NCBI RefSeq assembly: GCF_013404595.1
Contig: NZ_JABVAX010000005.1
Coordinates: 1 to 64,000, forward strand
Direction: 5' to 3'
DNA length: 64,000 nt
From: Jannaschia marina
GTDB taxonomy: Bacteria; Pseudomonadota; Alphaproteobacteria; Rhodobacterales; Rhodobacteraceae
The notes under the pieces are model-generated. The model did no database searches, was not told the origin of the DNA, and saw only the letters and a list, made by a program, of their open reading frames with translations. Below, one piece after another: positions 17,719-25,060 of the stretch. The position numbers and the translations under genes are program-made. Numbering within the stretch: the stretch's first letter is position 1; the number at the start of each line of letters is the position of its first letter.

Positions 17719-18639
17719 TCAGCCGTCCAGCAGGTCGCCGGGGGCGAGCCGCGCCCCGTTGCGAAAGGCCGCCGGATCCTGCGGGGCCTTGCCGGCGGGC
17801 TGTACCGACAGAAGGCGCAGCGCCCCCTGCCCCGTCGCCACCACGAGGCCCTTCGCGTCCACCACCGCGCCGGGCGCGCCCTCGGCATCGCGCTCCAGCG
17901 CCTCCGCTCGCAAGAGCTTCAGCCGCGCGCCATCGCGCTCGGTCCAGGCCCCGGGAAAGGGCGAAAGCCCGTTGATGTGCCGCGCGAGCGTCGCCGCGTC
18001 CCAACCGAGGTCGACCCGCGCCTCCGCCTTGTCGATCTTGGCGGCGTAGGTCACGCCCTCCTCGGGCTGCGCGACGGGCGAGAGCCTGTCGATCTGCGCC
18101 ACGGCCTTCACGGCAAGCCGTGCGCCCATCTCCGAAAGCCGGTCATGCAGGTCGCCCGTCGTCTCCGTCGGGCCGATGTCCGTCCCCTCGCGCAAAAGGA
18201 CGGGTCCGGTGTCGAGCCCCGCTTCCATCTGCATGATGCAGATGCCCGTGCGCGCGTCCCCCGCCATCACCGCCCGGTGGATCGGTGCCGCCCCGCGCCA
18301 GCGCGGCAGGAGCGAGGCATGGACGTTGAGGCAGCCCTGGGCGGGCGCGTCCAGCACCGCCTGCGGCAGGAGAAGCCCATAGGCCACGACGACTGCCACA
18401 TCCGCCCCGAGGGCGGCGAACGCTGCCTGCACATCCTCGCCCTTCAGCGACCTGGGCGTGCGTACGGGAAGGCCCAGTGCCTCGGCCCGCGCCTGCACCG
18501 GCGAAGGGCGGTCCTTCTTGCCGCGCCCGGCGGGTCGGGGCGGCTGCGAATAGACGGCGGCGATCTCATGGCCCGCCTCGACCAGCGCGTCGAGGACCGG
18601 AACGGAGAAGTCCGGCGTTCCCATGAAGATCACGCGCAT
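17719..18639 (-). CDS. fmt: methionyl-tRNA formyltransferase
   Basis: Fmt formylates initiator Met-tRNA using 10-formyl-tetrahydrofolate. The 306-residue protein has the catalytic set N105 and H107 in '[17 protein letters not shown]' and D143 in 'GLDTGPVL', with the insert '[17 protein letters not shown]' that contacts the tRNA acceptor stem. It lies ten bases downstream of a cluster of three deformylase-type genes, the usual def-fmt link between adding and removing the N-terminal formyl group. Confidence 0.97.
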   Translation of the reverse strand: MRVIFMGTPDFSVPVLDALVEAGHEIAAVYSQPPRPAGRGKKDRPSPVQARAEALGLPVRTPRSLKGEDVQAAFAALGADVAVVVAYGLLLPQAVLDAPAQGCLNVHASLLPRWRGAAPIHRAVMAGDARTGICIMQMEAGLDTGPVLLREGTDIGPTETTGDLHDRLSEMGARLAVKAVAQIDRLSPVAQPEEGVTYAAKIDKAEARVDLGWDAATLARHINGLSPFPGAWTERDGARLKLLRAEALERDAEGAPGAVVDAKGLVVATGQGALRLLSVQPAGKAPQDPAAFRNGARLAPGDLLDG

Positions 18640-18649
18640 CGCATCCCCC

Positions 18650-19141
18650 TCACCCCGCCCGGCGGGCCTTCTTCAAGAGCATGTCGCGCTTCAGCTTCGA
18701 CAGGCGGTGAAAGTAGAGCCGGCCGTCCAGATGGTCGATCTGATGCTGCACCGAGGTCGCGCGCAGGAAAACGAAATCCTCCTCCCGCGCGGCACCCGTC
18801 TCGTCGGTATAGGCCACCGTCACCGCCCGCGGCCGCATCACCTTGGCCGAGACGCCGGGCAGGTTCGGCGAGGCCTCCTCGTGCGCGCGCAACTCGACGC
18901 TCGCATGAAGCACGCGCGGGTTGGCAAGCCGCGTCACGCCCTGCCCGTCGCCCGCGTCCACGACCGCGAGCCGCAGCGGGATGCCCAGTTGCGGCGCGGC
19001 AAGACCCACGCCCGGCATCGCGTGCATCGCCTCCACCATCTCGTCCCAGATCGCGCGGATCTCGTCGGTGATCTCGCCCACCTCCCCGGCGGGGGTCGTC
19101 AGCCGCCGGTCGGGCCATTTGACGAAAGGACGATGGCTCAC
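18650..19141 (-). CDS. peptide-deformylase-like protein lacking catalytic residues
   Basis: A 163-residue protein with the deformylase fold pattern: motif 1 '[11 protein letters not shown]' (43-53) is normal. Motif 2 should read EGCLS but reads 'EEASPNLPG' (88-96), so the metal-binding cysteine is replaced by Ser 91. Motif 3 should be HExxH but is 'QHQIDHLDG' (H133, Q134, H137), so the catalytic glutamate is a glutamine. Removal of formyl groups is therefore unlikely. It may bind nascent chains or regulate the two intact paralogues upstream. The GTG start overlaps the stop of the middle copy. Confidence 0.85.
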   Translation of the reverse strand: MSHRPFVKWPDRRLTTPAGEVGEITDEIRAIWDEMVEAMHAMPGVGLAAPQLGIPLRLAVVDAGDGQGVTRLANPRVLHASVELRAHEEASPNLPGVSAKVMRPRAVTVAYTDETGAAREEDFVFLRATSVQHQIDHLDGRLYFHRLSKLKRDMLLKKARRAG

Positions 19142-19584
19142 GCGGGCTCCTCCGGGCGGTCGAGGACGAGCACGCCGTCGAGGTGGTCCATCTCGTGACA
19201 GACGCAGGCTGCGGCGAAGCCGGTGAAGGCCTCGCGCTGCCGCCCGCCGGGCCCGTCGAAAACCAGCGTCACTTCCGCCGGGCGCGCAAGACGGCGCGGC
19301 CGATCCGGGATCGACAGGCAGGTCTCGACGTTCACCTGCCGCCCGGCCCGCGCGACGATCTCGGGGTTCACGAAGATCCGCGGATCGGGCACCCCCTCCT
19401 TCCACGTGCAATCCATCACGAAGACGCGGCGCGACACGCCGATCTGCGGCGCGGCCAGACCCCGCCCCTCGGCGGCATACATCGTCTCGATCAGGTCGCG
19501 GGCCAGATCATCCGTCGCCTCGTCCGCCGGCGCACAGGGGGCGCGCAGGATCGGATCGGGATGAAGCACGACGTCCCGGATCAT
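19138..19584 (-). CDS. def: peptide deformylase, second copy
   Basis: A 148-residue deformylase with all metal and catalytic residues: 'GRGLAAPQIG' (40-49), 'ETCLS' (87-91, Cys 89) and 'CHEMDHLDG' (H130, E131, H134). The threonine in place of the usual glycine of EGCLS and the short C-terminus distinguish it from the first copy. The ATG at 19584 gives the family-typical 'MIRDVVLHPDPIL' start. A TTG at 19638 would add 18 residues. The 57-base gap before the ATG contains three copies of GTACAA (19592, 19624, 19633) and no good Shine-Dalgarno, so the start is less certain. Confidence 0.88.
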   Translation of the reverse strand: MIRDVVLHPDPILRAPCAPADEATDDLARDLIETMYAAEGRGLAAPQIGVSRRVFVMDCTWKEGVPDPRIFVNPEIVARAGRQVNVETCLSIPDRPRRLARPAEVTLVFDGPGGRQREAFTGFAAACVCHEMDHLDGVLVLDRPEEPA

Positions 19585-19641
19585 CGGGACTGTACAAAAC
19601 GCGCAAAGGGGGCGCGCCGGTTCGTACAATACGTACAAACC

Positions 19642-20160
19642 TCACCCACGCGCCATCTCGCGCTTCAGTTTCTGCATCCGCCGGGTGATGAGCTGCCGCT
19701 TCATCGGCCCGAGATAGTCGATGAAGAGCTTGCCCTCGAGGTGATCGATCTCGTGCTGCACGCAGGTCGCCCAGAGCCCCTCGAACGCTTCCGTCCGTTC
19801 GGTCCCGTCCATGTCGATCCAGCGCACCTCGACTTCCGCCGGGCGTGTGATCTCGGCGTATTGCTCGGGGATCGAGAGGCACCCCTCCTCATAGACCGAC
19901 GTGACGTCCGAAGCCGCGACGACCTCGGGGTTGAACATTACGTAAGGCCTTGGTTTTTCGCCCTCTTCCTTGACGCAGTCGAGCACGATCAGGCGCTCCG
20001 AGACACCGACCTGCGGCGCGGCAAGGCCGATGCCCGGCGCGTCGTACATCGTTTCCAGCATGTCGGCCGCAAGCGCCCGGCGCGCGTCCGTGAGGTCCGC
20101 GACGGGCGCGGCGACCTGCTTGAGACGCGGGTCGGGGTGGATGAGGATCGGTCGCTTCAT
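19642..20160 (-). CDS. def: peptide deformylase, first copy
   Basis: The canonical deformylase of the cluster, which removes the formyl group from new proteins at the ribosome exit. The 172-residue protein has 'PGIGLAAPQVG' (42-52), 'EEGCLSIPE' (Cys 94) and 'VQHEIDHLEG' (H136, E137, H140). Its basic C-terminal helix 'KRQLITRRMQKLKREMARG' resembles the ribosome-binding extension of E. coli PDF. The ATG at 20160 matches the usual 'MKRPILIHPDPRL' beginning. It is the first gene of the def-def-def-like-fmt operon. Confidence 0.95.
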   Translation of the reverse strand: MKRPILIHPDPRLKQVAAPVADLTDARRALAADMLETMYDAPGIGLAAPQVGVSERLIVLDCVKEEGEKPRPYVMFNPEVVAASDVTSVYEEGCLSIPEQYAEITRPAEVEVRWIDMDGTERTEAFEGLWATCVQHEIDHLEGKLFIDYLGPMKRQLITRRMQKLKREMARG

Positions 20161-20237
20161 CGGCGCGGAAATAGTCCGCGGGCGCGCCCCTTGCAACCTC
20201 GCCCGCACCGGCTAACGTCCCCCCAAAGGAGTGCCCC

Positions 20238-21425
20238 ATGACCGCAGACCCCCGCTTCGACCCCGTCATCGACCGCCGCGGAAGCGACTGCGTGAAGTGG
20301 GACATGATGGAAAAACTCTATGGTGTTCCGTGTGATAGCGGCCTCGCCATGTGGGTCGCCGACATGGATTTCCGCCCGCCGCAGGGCGTACTCGACGCAG
20401 TCCGGGAGCAGCTCGACCACGGCATCATCGGCTACTACGGCGACGACAGCGACTACCGCGCCGCCATCTGCTGGTGGATGAAGGAGCGCCACGGCTGGGC
20501 GGTCGACCCGGCGGCGATCTTCACCACCCACGGGCTCGTCAACGGCACCGCGCTCTGCGTCGACACCTGGTCGGCTCCGGGCGACGGCATCGTGCTCTTC
20601 ACGCCGGTCTATCATGCGTTCGCCAAGGTCATAAACGGCAACGGCCGCCGCGTGATCGAATGCGAGATGCCCTTCGACGGTGATCGCTATACCCTTGATT
20701 TCGAAGCCTTCGACAAGGTCGTGGAGGCGGACGGCGGGGCGAAGATGATGATCCTTTGCTCACCCCACAACCCGAATGGCCGTGTCTGGACGCGCGCGGA
20801 GCTCGAAGGCTTCGCCGCCTTCGCGAAGCGCCACGACCTGATCCTCGTCTCCGACGAGATCCACCACGACCTCGTCTATCCCGGCCACACGCACATCCCG
20901 ATGGCGCATATCGACGGCATCGAGGACCGGCTCGTGATGATGACAGCCACAACTAAGACATTCAACATCGCCGGGAGCCACTCGGGCAACGTCATCGTCC
21001 ACGACGAGAAGCTGCGCGCGGATTTCGCGGCCAGGATGCTCGGCCTCGGCATGTCGCCCAACAGCTTCGGCCTCTTCATGGCCAAGGCCGCCTACAGCCC
21101 GGAGGGGGCCGCGTGGCTCGACGGGTTGATCGCGTATCTCGACGGCAACCGGAAGCTCTTCGACGCCGGGATCAACGAGATCCCCGGGCTGAAATCCGTT
21201 CCGCTCGAGGCGACATACCTCAGCTGGGTCGATTTCACGGGCACCGGCATGACGCGGGAGGAGTTCACCCGCCGCACAGAGCAGGACGCGAAGATCGCCG
21301 CCAATCACGGGCCGACCTTCGGCAAGGGCGGCGAGAGCTTCCTGCGCTTCAACATCGCGACCCCGCGCGCCAACGTCGAGGCCGCGGTCGAGCGGATGCA
21401 GGCCGCCTTCGGCGATCTTCAATAG
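20238..21425 (+). CDS. PLP-dependent C-S lyase, MalY/PatB family
   Basis: A 395-residue fold-type I pyridoxal-phosphate enzyme. The MalY/PatB family is recognised from the start 'RGSDCVKWDMMEKLYGV' and 'MWVADMDFRPPQGV', then 'HNPNGRVWTRAELEGF', 'LVSDEIHHDLVYPGHTHIP' and the lysine of 'TATTKTFNIAGSHSGNV' that should carry PLP. Members act as cystathionine beta-lyases or cysteine-S-conjugate beta-lyases. 'AAAGGAG' precedes the ATG. It is divergent from the deformylase operon, and its last seven bases overlap the end of alaE on the other strand. Confidence 0.9.
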   Translation: MTADPRFDPVIDRRGSDCVKWDMMEKLYGVPCDSGLAMWVADMDFRPPQGVLDAVREQLDHGIIGYYGDDSDYRAAICWWMKERHGWAVDPAAIFTTHGLVNGTALCVDTWSAPGDGIVLFTPVYHAFAKVINGNGRRVIECEMPFDGDRYTLDFEAFDKVVEADGGAKMMILCSPHNPNGRVWTRAELEGFAAFAKRHDLILVSDEIHHDLVYPGHTHIPMAHIDGIEDRLVMMTATTKTFNIAGSHSGNVIVHDEKLRADFAARMLGLGMSPNSFGLFMAKAAYSPEGAAWLDGLIAYLDGNRKLFDAGINEIPGLKSVPLEATYLSWVDFTGTGMTREEFTRRTEQDAKIAANHGPTFGKGGESFLRFNIATPRANVEAAVERMQAAFGDLQ

Positions 21426-21826
21426 GGTGCGGTACCGGCGATCCGGCGCACGGCATCGAGGACGAGACCGAAAGGCCGCGCCAGCACGACCATCGTGAGC
21501 GACGCCGTCGGAAGCGCCACCAGCACCTCCGCAAGCGTCGCTCCGGCGACGAACAACGTCAGCGCATAGATCGGCATCTGGAACGAGAGGAACGCGACCG
21601 TGTCGACGGCGGCGCGGGTGATCGCCCGTTGCGGGTACACCCATACCATCAGCAGATCGCGCCAGCGCCCGTAGGGCCGCCCGGTCAGCACCATCACAGG
21701 GATCGTCAGGGCGCGAGTCACCAGAACCTGCGCCGGATCGAGGCCAACGATCCACAGCTCGACCACCGCCGCGACCACCGTGAAGAACACGATCGTGGTC
21801 AGCGTATCGACGAGGAAGGCGCGCAT
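21419..21826 (-). CDS. alaE: L-alanine exporter AlaE-like
   Basis: A 135-residue membrane protein starting 'MRAFLVDTLTTIVFFTVVAAVVELWIVG', with 'RALTIPVMVLTGRPYGRWRDLLM' and 'AAVDTVAFLSFQMPIYALTL', the pattern of AlaE, the L-alanine exporter of E. coli. Four membrane segments are expected. An upstream in-frame extension would run through the tRNA-His gene and is rejected. Its 3' end overlaps that of the PatB-type gene by seven bases, converging. Confidence 0.85.
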   Translation of the reverse strand: MRAFLVDTLTTIVFFTVVAAVVELWIVGLDPAQVLVTRALTIPVMVLTGRPYGRWRDLLMVWVYPQRAITRAAVDTVAFLSFQMPIYALTLFVAGATLAEVLVALPTASLTMVVLARPFGLVLDAVRRIAGTAPY

Positions 21827-21860
21827 TCTATTCCACGCGGGGACGATCAGGATGAGGAGA

Positions 21861-21937
21861 TGGTACCAGCGCCCCGGCTCGAACGGGGGACCTCCTGATC
21901 CACAATCAGGCGCTCTAACCAACTGAGCTACGCCGGC
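21861..21937 (-). tRNA. tRNA-His (GTG)
   Basis: A 77-base cloverleaf on the minus strand with CCA encoded. Acceptor arm GCCGGCG pairs with CGCTGGT (two G-U pairs, including G1-U72). The D arm is GCTC/GAGC, the anticodon stem CCTGA/TCAGG encloses TTGTGGA with anticodon GTG, and the T arm is CCCCG/CGGGG around TTCGAGC. The base before G1 is T and the discriminator is A73, so the usual G-1:C73 identity pair of tRNA-His is absent, as in the alphaproteobacterial group that includes Caulobacter. Confidence 0.95.
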
Positions 21938-21998
21938 ACTGGGGGCGCTTTAGCGAAGCTCAGGGCGGGGTGCAAGACCGTCGCCCGGCGTTTCGGCG

Positions 21999-22484
21999 TC
22001 AGAGCGCGAGCCGCCAAGTCTGCTCCTGAGTCGGCTGGCCAAAGGCTTCGACCGGCCTCTGGTCCAGAAGTGTGAAGCCGTTGCGCGCATAGAGCCGCCC
22101 CGCCGCGCGGTGGCTCTCGTGGGTCCAGAGCACCAGCTCCTCCGCGCCCTCCGCCCGCGCATGCGCGATCACCGCCTCGAGAAGCCGCTGTGCCAGCCCG
22201 GTGCCCCGCCGCGCTGGCTCCACGAGGAACATGCGCAGCTTGGCGCTCCGCGCGGCAGGCCAGACGCAGAAGACGCAGCCGTGCCGCGCCCCCGCGCTGT
22301 CGACGGCGATCCAGGCCCGGTCCTTCGGGCCCCGGCTCTCGATGAAGTCCGCCAGGATGCGCGCGACGAGAACCTCGAAGCGGGCATCGTAGCCCTCGTC
22401 CGTCCAGTAGAGTTCGCCGTGGCGCATGAGGACCCAGCCCGGGTCGCCCGGAGCCAGGTCGCGTAGGGTGAGATCGTCGGTCAT
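21999..22484 (-). CDS. GNAT-family N-acetyltransferase
   Basis: A 161-residue acetyltransferase of the GNAT fold, which moves acetyl from acetyl-CoA to an amine. The acetyl-CoA-binding motif A is 'LRMFLVEPARRGTGLAQRLLEAVIAHARAEG', including R-R-G-T-G-L, followed by motif B-like 'HRAAGRLYARNGFTLLDQ'. The N-terminal part contains 'MRHGELYWTDEGYDARFEVLVARI', often seen in GNAT domains fused to MarR-type regulators, but no DNA-binding domain is present. The substrate is not predictable. It diverges from the small gene at 22530. Confidence 0.85.
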   Translation of the reverse strand: MTDDLTLRDLAPGDPGWVLMRHGELYWTDEGYDARFEVLVARILADFIESRGPKDRAWIAVDSAGARHGCVFCVWPAARSAKLRMFLVEPARRGTGLAQRLLEAVIAHARAEGAEELVLWTHESHRAAGRLYARNGFTLLDQRPVEAFGQPTQEQTWRLAL

Positions 22485-22529
22485 GGCCGCAGTCTTGCGC
22501 GGATCGCGGGCGGTGGCTAGAGACGCGGG

Positions 22530-22712
22530 ATGGGTATCAACGATCCGTCCGACGCAGAGGCCAATCTGCAAATCGCCCCCACCGATCAGGGGATGGTCCG
22601 TCTCTTCATCGAGAGCGGGAGCATCGAGATCCCGATGGATTTCGACCCCGAGGACGCGCTCGAGATCGCCGAGGAGATCCGCGCCGCGGTGGCCATCGCG
22701 GCGAAACGATAG
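22530..22712 (+). CDS. 60-residue conserved small protein (DUF6324-like)
   Basis: An acidic 60-residue protein: 'MGINDPSDAEANLQIAPTDQG', then 'MVRLFIESGSIEIPMDFDP' and 'EDALEIAEEIRAAVAIAAKR'. It reads as a small beta-strand followed by a helix, and I recall similar small proteins in Rhodobacterales under DUF6324, though this label is from memory. Function is unknown. It diverges from the GNAT gene across 45 bases. The next 208 bases (22713-22920) hold no gene I can support. Confidence 0.6.
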   Translation: MGINDPSDAEANLQIAPTDQGMVRLFIESGSIEIPMDFDPEDALEIAEEIRAAVAIAAKR

Positions 22713-22920
22713 CGCGGCGGAGCGGATCGGCGGGCCGCGGTGCGGCGAGCGCACGGTCCTTCGGGGCGCTTTATGGCAGCCAAGTCCGCAAGACGCTCAT
22801 GCGATGCACCATCATCAGCCAAATCGCCGTGCCGGGGGGGGCGGCCCGGCGATGCGCGGGCCGCTGAGCGGCCTGTTTCGCGCGGGCTATGCCACTTCGG
22901 GGGCGCCAGTCGGCGACTAC

Positions 22921-23370
22921 CTACCCTGCCTGTTCCGCCATCATCGGGTCGCGCGCCCACTGCAAGCGCAGCGCGGCGGCGCGGGCGAACCGCAGAGTGA
23001 GTGCCTTGCGACGGGCGGGGGCGAGTTTCGTCTCGCCGGGCATCCGCACAACCTCGGCCCCGAAGGCATCGGCGAGGATGAGCCCCGTCTCGGGCGGCAG
23101 AAGATAGGTCGGGAACTCCGTATCGACGGCCCAGAAATAGCGGTCGGACCATTCGAGATAGCCCTGCCACTTCGCGTCGCAGGTAAAATCCGCACGGCTC
23201 GACTTGCACTCCACGATCCAGAACTCGCCCTTCGGCCCGAGCGCCATCACGTCGAGACGCTTGCCGCGCTCGGGCGAGAACTCCTCGAGGCAGGTGAAGT
23301 CATGATCGCGCAGATGCCGGCAGACACCGCGCGCAAGGAGCTGTCCGGGCTGGAGCGTGTCGTCGGCCAT
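22921..23370 (-). CDS. mmcB: MmcB-family DNA repair protein
   Basis: A 149-residue protein of the MmcB family, a predicted PD-(D/E)xK nuclease of alphaproteobacteria that in Caulobacter is damage-inducible and LexA-controlled. The nuclease core reads 'RLDVMALGPKGEFWIVECKSSRADF' (Asp, then E-x-K), and 'WQGYLEWSDRYFWAVDTEFP' and 'LPPETGLILADAFGAEVVRM' are typical of the family. A LexA-box-like site lies 13 bases upstream of the ATG (23383-23397), consistent with SOS control. Confidence 0.85.
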   Translation of the reverse strand: MADDTLQPGQLLARGVCRHLRDHDFTCLEEFSPERGKRLDVMALGPKGEFWIVECKSSRADFTCDAKWQGYLEWSDRYFWAVDTEFPTYLLPPETGLILADAFGAEVVRMPGETKLAPARRKALTLRFARAAALRLQWARDPMMAEQAG

Positions 23371-23382
23371 GGCTCAAGATGT

Positions 23383-23397
23383 GAACGAAAGGTAAAC
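23383..23397 (-). promoter_or_regulatory. LexA (SOS) box-like site upstream of mmcB
   Basis: The plus strand reads GAAC-N7-AAAC, which on the coding strand of mmcB is GTTT-N7-GTTC, one base away from the alphaproteobacterial LexA consensus GTTC-N7-GTTC. It lies 13 bases before the start codon, close enough to block transcription or initiation. mmcB is a known SOS gene in Caulobacter. Confidence 0.5.
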
Positions 23398-23567
23398 AAA
23401 AGTCCAGCCGCGCCGCGACCTCGCGCCCCTTGCCCGACGCGGCCCCGACGCCTAGGTGGGGGATGCGGTGCTTCTGTGCTTCCCGTCACCGGACATAATT
23501 CCAGTGGCCTTAAGCAATTCCGAGGGAGCTGGCTCTGTCGCGGCCCTGGTCGTGTTACCTGGCGCCC

Positions 23568-23583
23568 ACCTGTATATACAGGT
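23568..23583. promoter_or_regulatory. perfect 16-bp palindrome, possible operator
   Basis: ACCTGTATATACAGGT is a perfect palindrome in the non-coding gap between mmcB and the hydrolase gene. The ACCTGTA/TACAGGT half-sites are those of LuxR-type lux boxes, but the spacing is four bases shorter than a lux box. No gene start lies immediately beside it: mmcB starts about 200 bases away on the minus strand. Confidence 0.35.
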
Positions 23584-23628
23584 CCTCGGGAATACATGAT
23601 CCCGACGGTCGCCACGGTTCACCGCACC

Positions 23629-23652
23629 GGGCCCGGCCCTTGGGCCGGGTCC
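23629..23652. repeat. GC-rich 11-bp hairpin downstream of the hydrolase gene
   Basis: GGGCCCGGCCC and GGGCCGGGTCC pair over 11 positions (one G-U) around a 2-base loop. It starts five bases after the stop codon at 23657 in the minus direction, so it may end that transcript, although no T-run follows. It resembles the dispersed palindromes at 28257 and 49542 only loosely. Confidence 0.5.
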
Positions 23653-23656
23653 ATCG

Positions 23657-24385
23657 CTACCCCGCAGACCAGACGCCCTCCAGATGCCCGGCAAGCGCCG
23701 GCGCGTCCGTCAGCGGGATCATGTGGCCACGCCCGAGCTCCGTCACCCGAGCGCGCGGCATGCGCTGCCGCAGGCCCGCCGCGATCCCGGCCACGATCGC
23801 GGGCGGGTCACGCTGCACCACGATCGACACGGGCGGGCCCTCGGCGGGCAGCCGGTCGAGGATGCCGTGGCTGTCCTCGGCGATGCCTGGCCCGCTCTCG
23901 GCGATGAGGTGGATCCGGTCGCGGATGTAGGCCCGCTGCCGCTCGGCCATCGCGTCCCAGCCGCCGCCGTCGCCCCAGGTGCCGGTGAAGGCCCGTGCCG
24001 CGGCATCCCGATCACCGGCGGCGAGGGCGGAGCGATAGTCGGCCATGTCCCCCCGCTGGGCCTGCCGCAACGCGGGCGCGGCGGCGGCGAACATCACCGG
24101 CTCGACGAGCGTGAGGCTGCGGACACGGGCGGGATGCTCCACGAGGAGCCGGAGCGCGACGCAGCCGCCGTAGCTGTGCCCGACGAGGTCGAAGCCGCCC
24201 GCGGGGGCTGCATCGAGCGCAAGCCCGAGGGCCTGATCCATGAAGGCCCCGCCGTCCCAATCGGGCGCGCGCCCGTGGCCCGGCAGGTCGGGACAGGTCA
24301 TCTTCACCCCCGGCAGCGCCGCCGCCACCCCGCGCCAGGCCGCCCCCGACGCCAGCATGCAATGCAGCGAGAGGACGGGCCGCAT
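23657..24385 (-). CDS. alpha/beta-fold hydrolase
   Basis: A 242-residue alpha/beta hydrolase. The oxyanion-hole segment 'LHCMLASGAAW' follows the first strand, and the nucleophile elbow is 'DLVGHSYGGCVALRL' (G-H-S-Y-G). The late histidine is in 'ELGRGHMIPLTDAP'; the acid residue is probably the Asp of 'VVQRDPPAI'. The substrate is unknown. The ATG at 24385 overlaps the stop of the DsbA-like isomerase gene (ATGA), so the two form an operon. Confidence 0.85.
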   Translation of the reverse strand: MRPVLSLHCMLASGAAWRGVAAALPGVKMTCPDLPGHGRAPDWDGGAFMDQALGLALDAAPAGGFDLVGHSYGGCVALRLLVEHPARVRSLTLVEPVMFAAAAPALRQAQRGDMADYRSALAAGDRDAAARAFTGTWGDGGGWDAMAERQRAYIRDRIHLIAESGPGIAEDSHGILDRLPAEGPPVSIVVQRDPPAIVAGIAAGLRQRMPRARVTELGRGHMIPLTDAPALAGHLEGVWSAG

Positions 24386-24975
24386 CAGCGGCTGCCGAGC
24401 CAGGCGTCGAGGTCGTCGATGCGGTCCTGTCCCCAGAACTTCTCGCCCCCGGCGATGAAGAACGGCGCGCCGAAGACGCCCGCCGACACCGCCTCCTCGA
24501 GGTTGCGGGCATAGGTCTCCGCGCCCTCCATCAGCCCCGCGTTGACGAGCCCCCGGTCGAAGCCGGCGGCCTCGAGGCAATCGGCGATCACCGCATCCTC
24601 GGCGATGTCACGCTCCTCGGCCCAGCAGGCGCGCGTGATCCCGGCGACGAGCGCGGCGAGGTCGCCCGATCCGTCCTTCGCCGCCGCGATGATGGCGTAG
24701 GAGGAGGGCGCGGGGTTCGTCGGCCAATGGGCGGGCTGCAGGTTCATGGGCATGTCGAGCTTGGCGGCCGAGCGGCGCATCTCGACGAGGCGGTAGTCCT
24801 TGCGGCTCTCGTGCCGGTCCTTCGGCGGCGTCCCGCCGGTGCGGCCGAAGAGCGCCATGATATCGAGCGGCTTGTAGGTCAGCGTGGCCCCGTGCTTGGC
24901 CGCCACCTCCGCCGGCCGCGTCCCCGCGAGGTAGGTATAGGGCGAAATGGTCGCGAAGTAGTAGTCGATCTGCAT
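24385..24975 (-). CDS. 2-hydroxychromene-2-carboxylate isomerase-like (DsbA-family, GST kappa type)
   Basis: A 196-residue thioredoxin-fold protein of the DsbA/GST-kappa group. 'IDYYFATISPYTYLAG' (active Ser in S-P-Y-x-Y) opens it, and 'GVFGAPFFIAGGEKFWGQDRIDDLDAWL' near the end is the characteristic cis-proline and C-terminal box. Relatives isomerise 2-hydroxychromene-2-carboxylate in naphthalene degradation, but no such pathway is present here, so the substrate is open. GAGGAGG abuts a first ATG and is six bases from a second at 24975; the second is chosen. Confidence 0.85.
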   Translation of the reverse strand: MQIDYYFATISPYTYLAGTRPAEVAAKHGATLTYKPLDIMALFGRTGGTPPKDRHESRKDYRLVEMRRSAAKLDMPMNLQPAHWPTNPAPSSYAIIAAAKDGSGDLAALVAGITRACWAEERDIAEDAVIADCLEAAGFDRGLVNAGLMEGAETYARNLEEAVSAGVFGAPFFIAGGEKFWGQDRIDDLDAWLGSR

Positions 24976-25060
24976 CAGCATCCTCCTCGGGTGTTGGAAG
25001 AACGGCTAGCCCGGTGATAGGCCACGCGCAATCGCCAGGGACGATTCGAGAGGAATGCCG

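Noticed and set aside
22713..22920. Search for a gene or RNA in the gap before mmcB
   Set aside because: Short frames only, without ribosome-binding sites or homology; no cloverleaf or terminator could be folded by eye.
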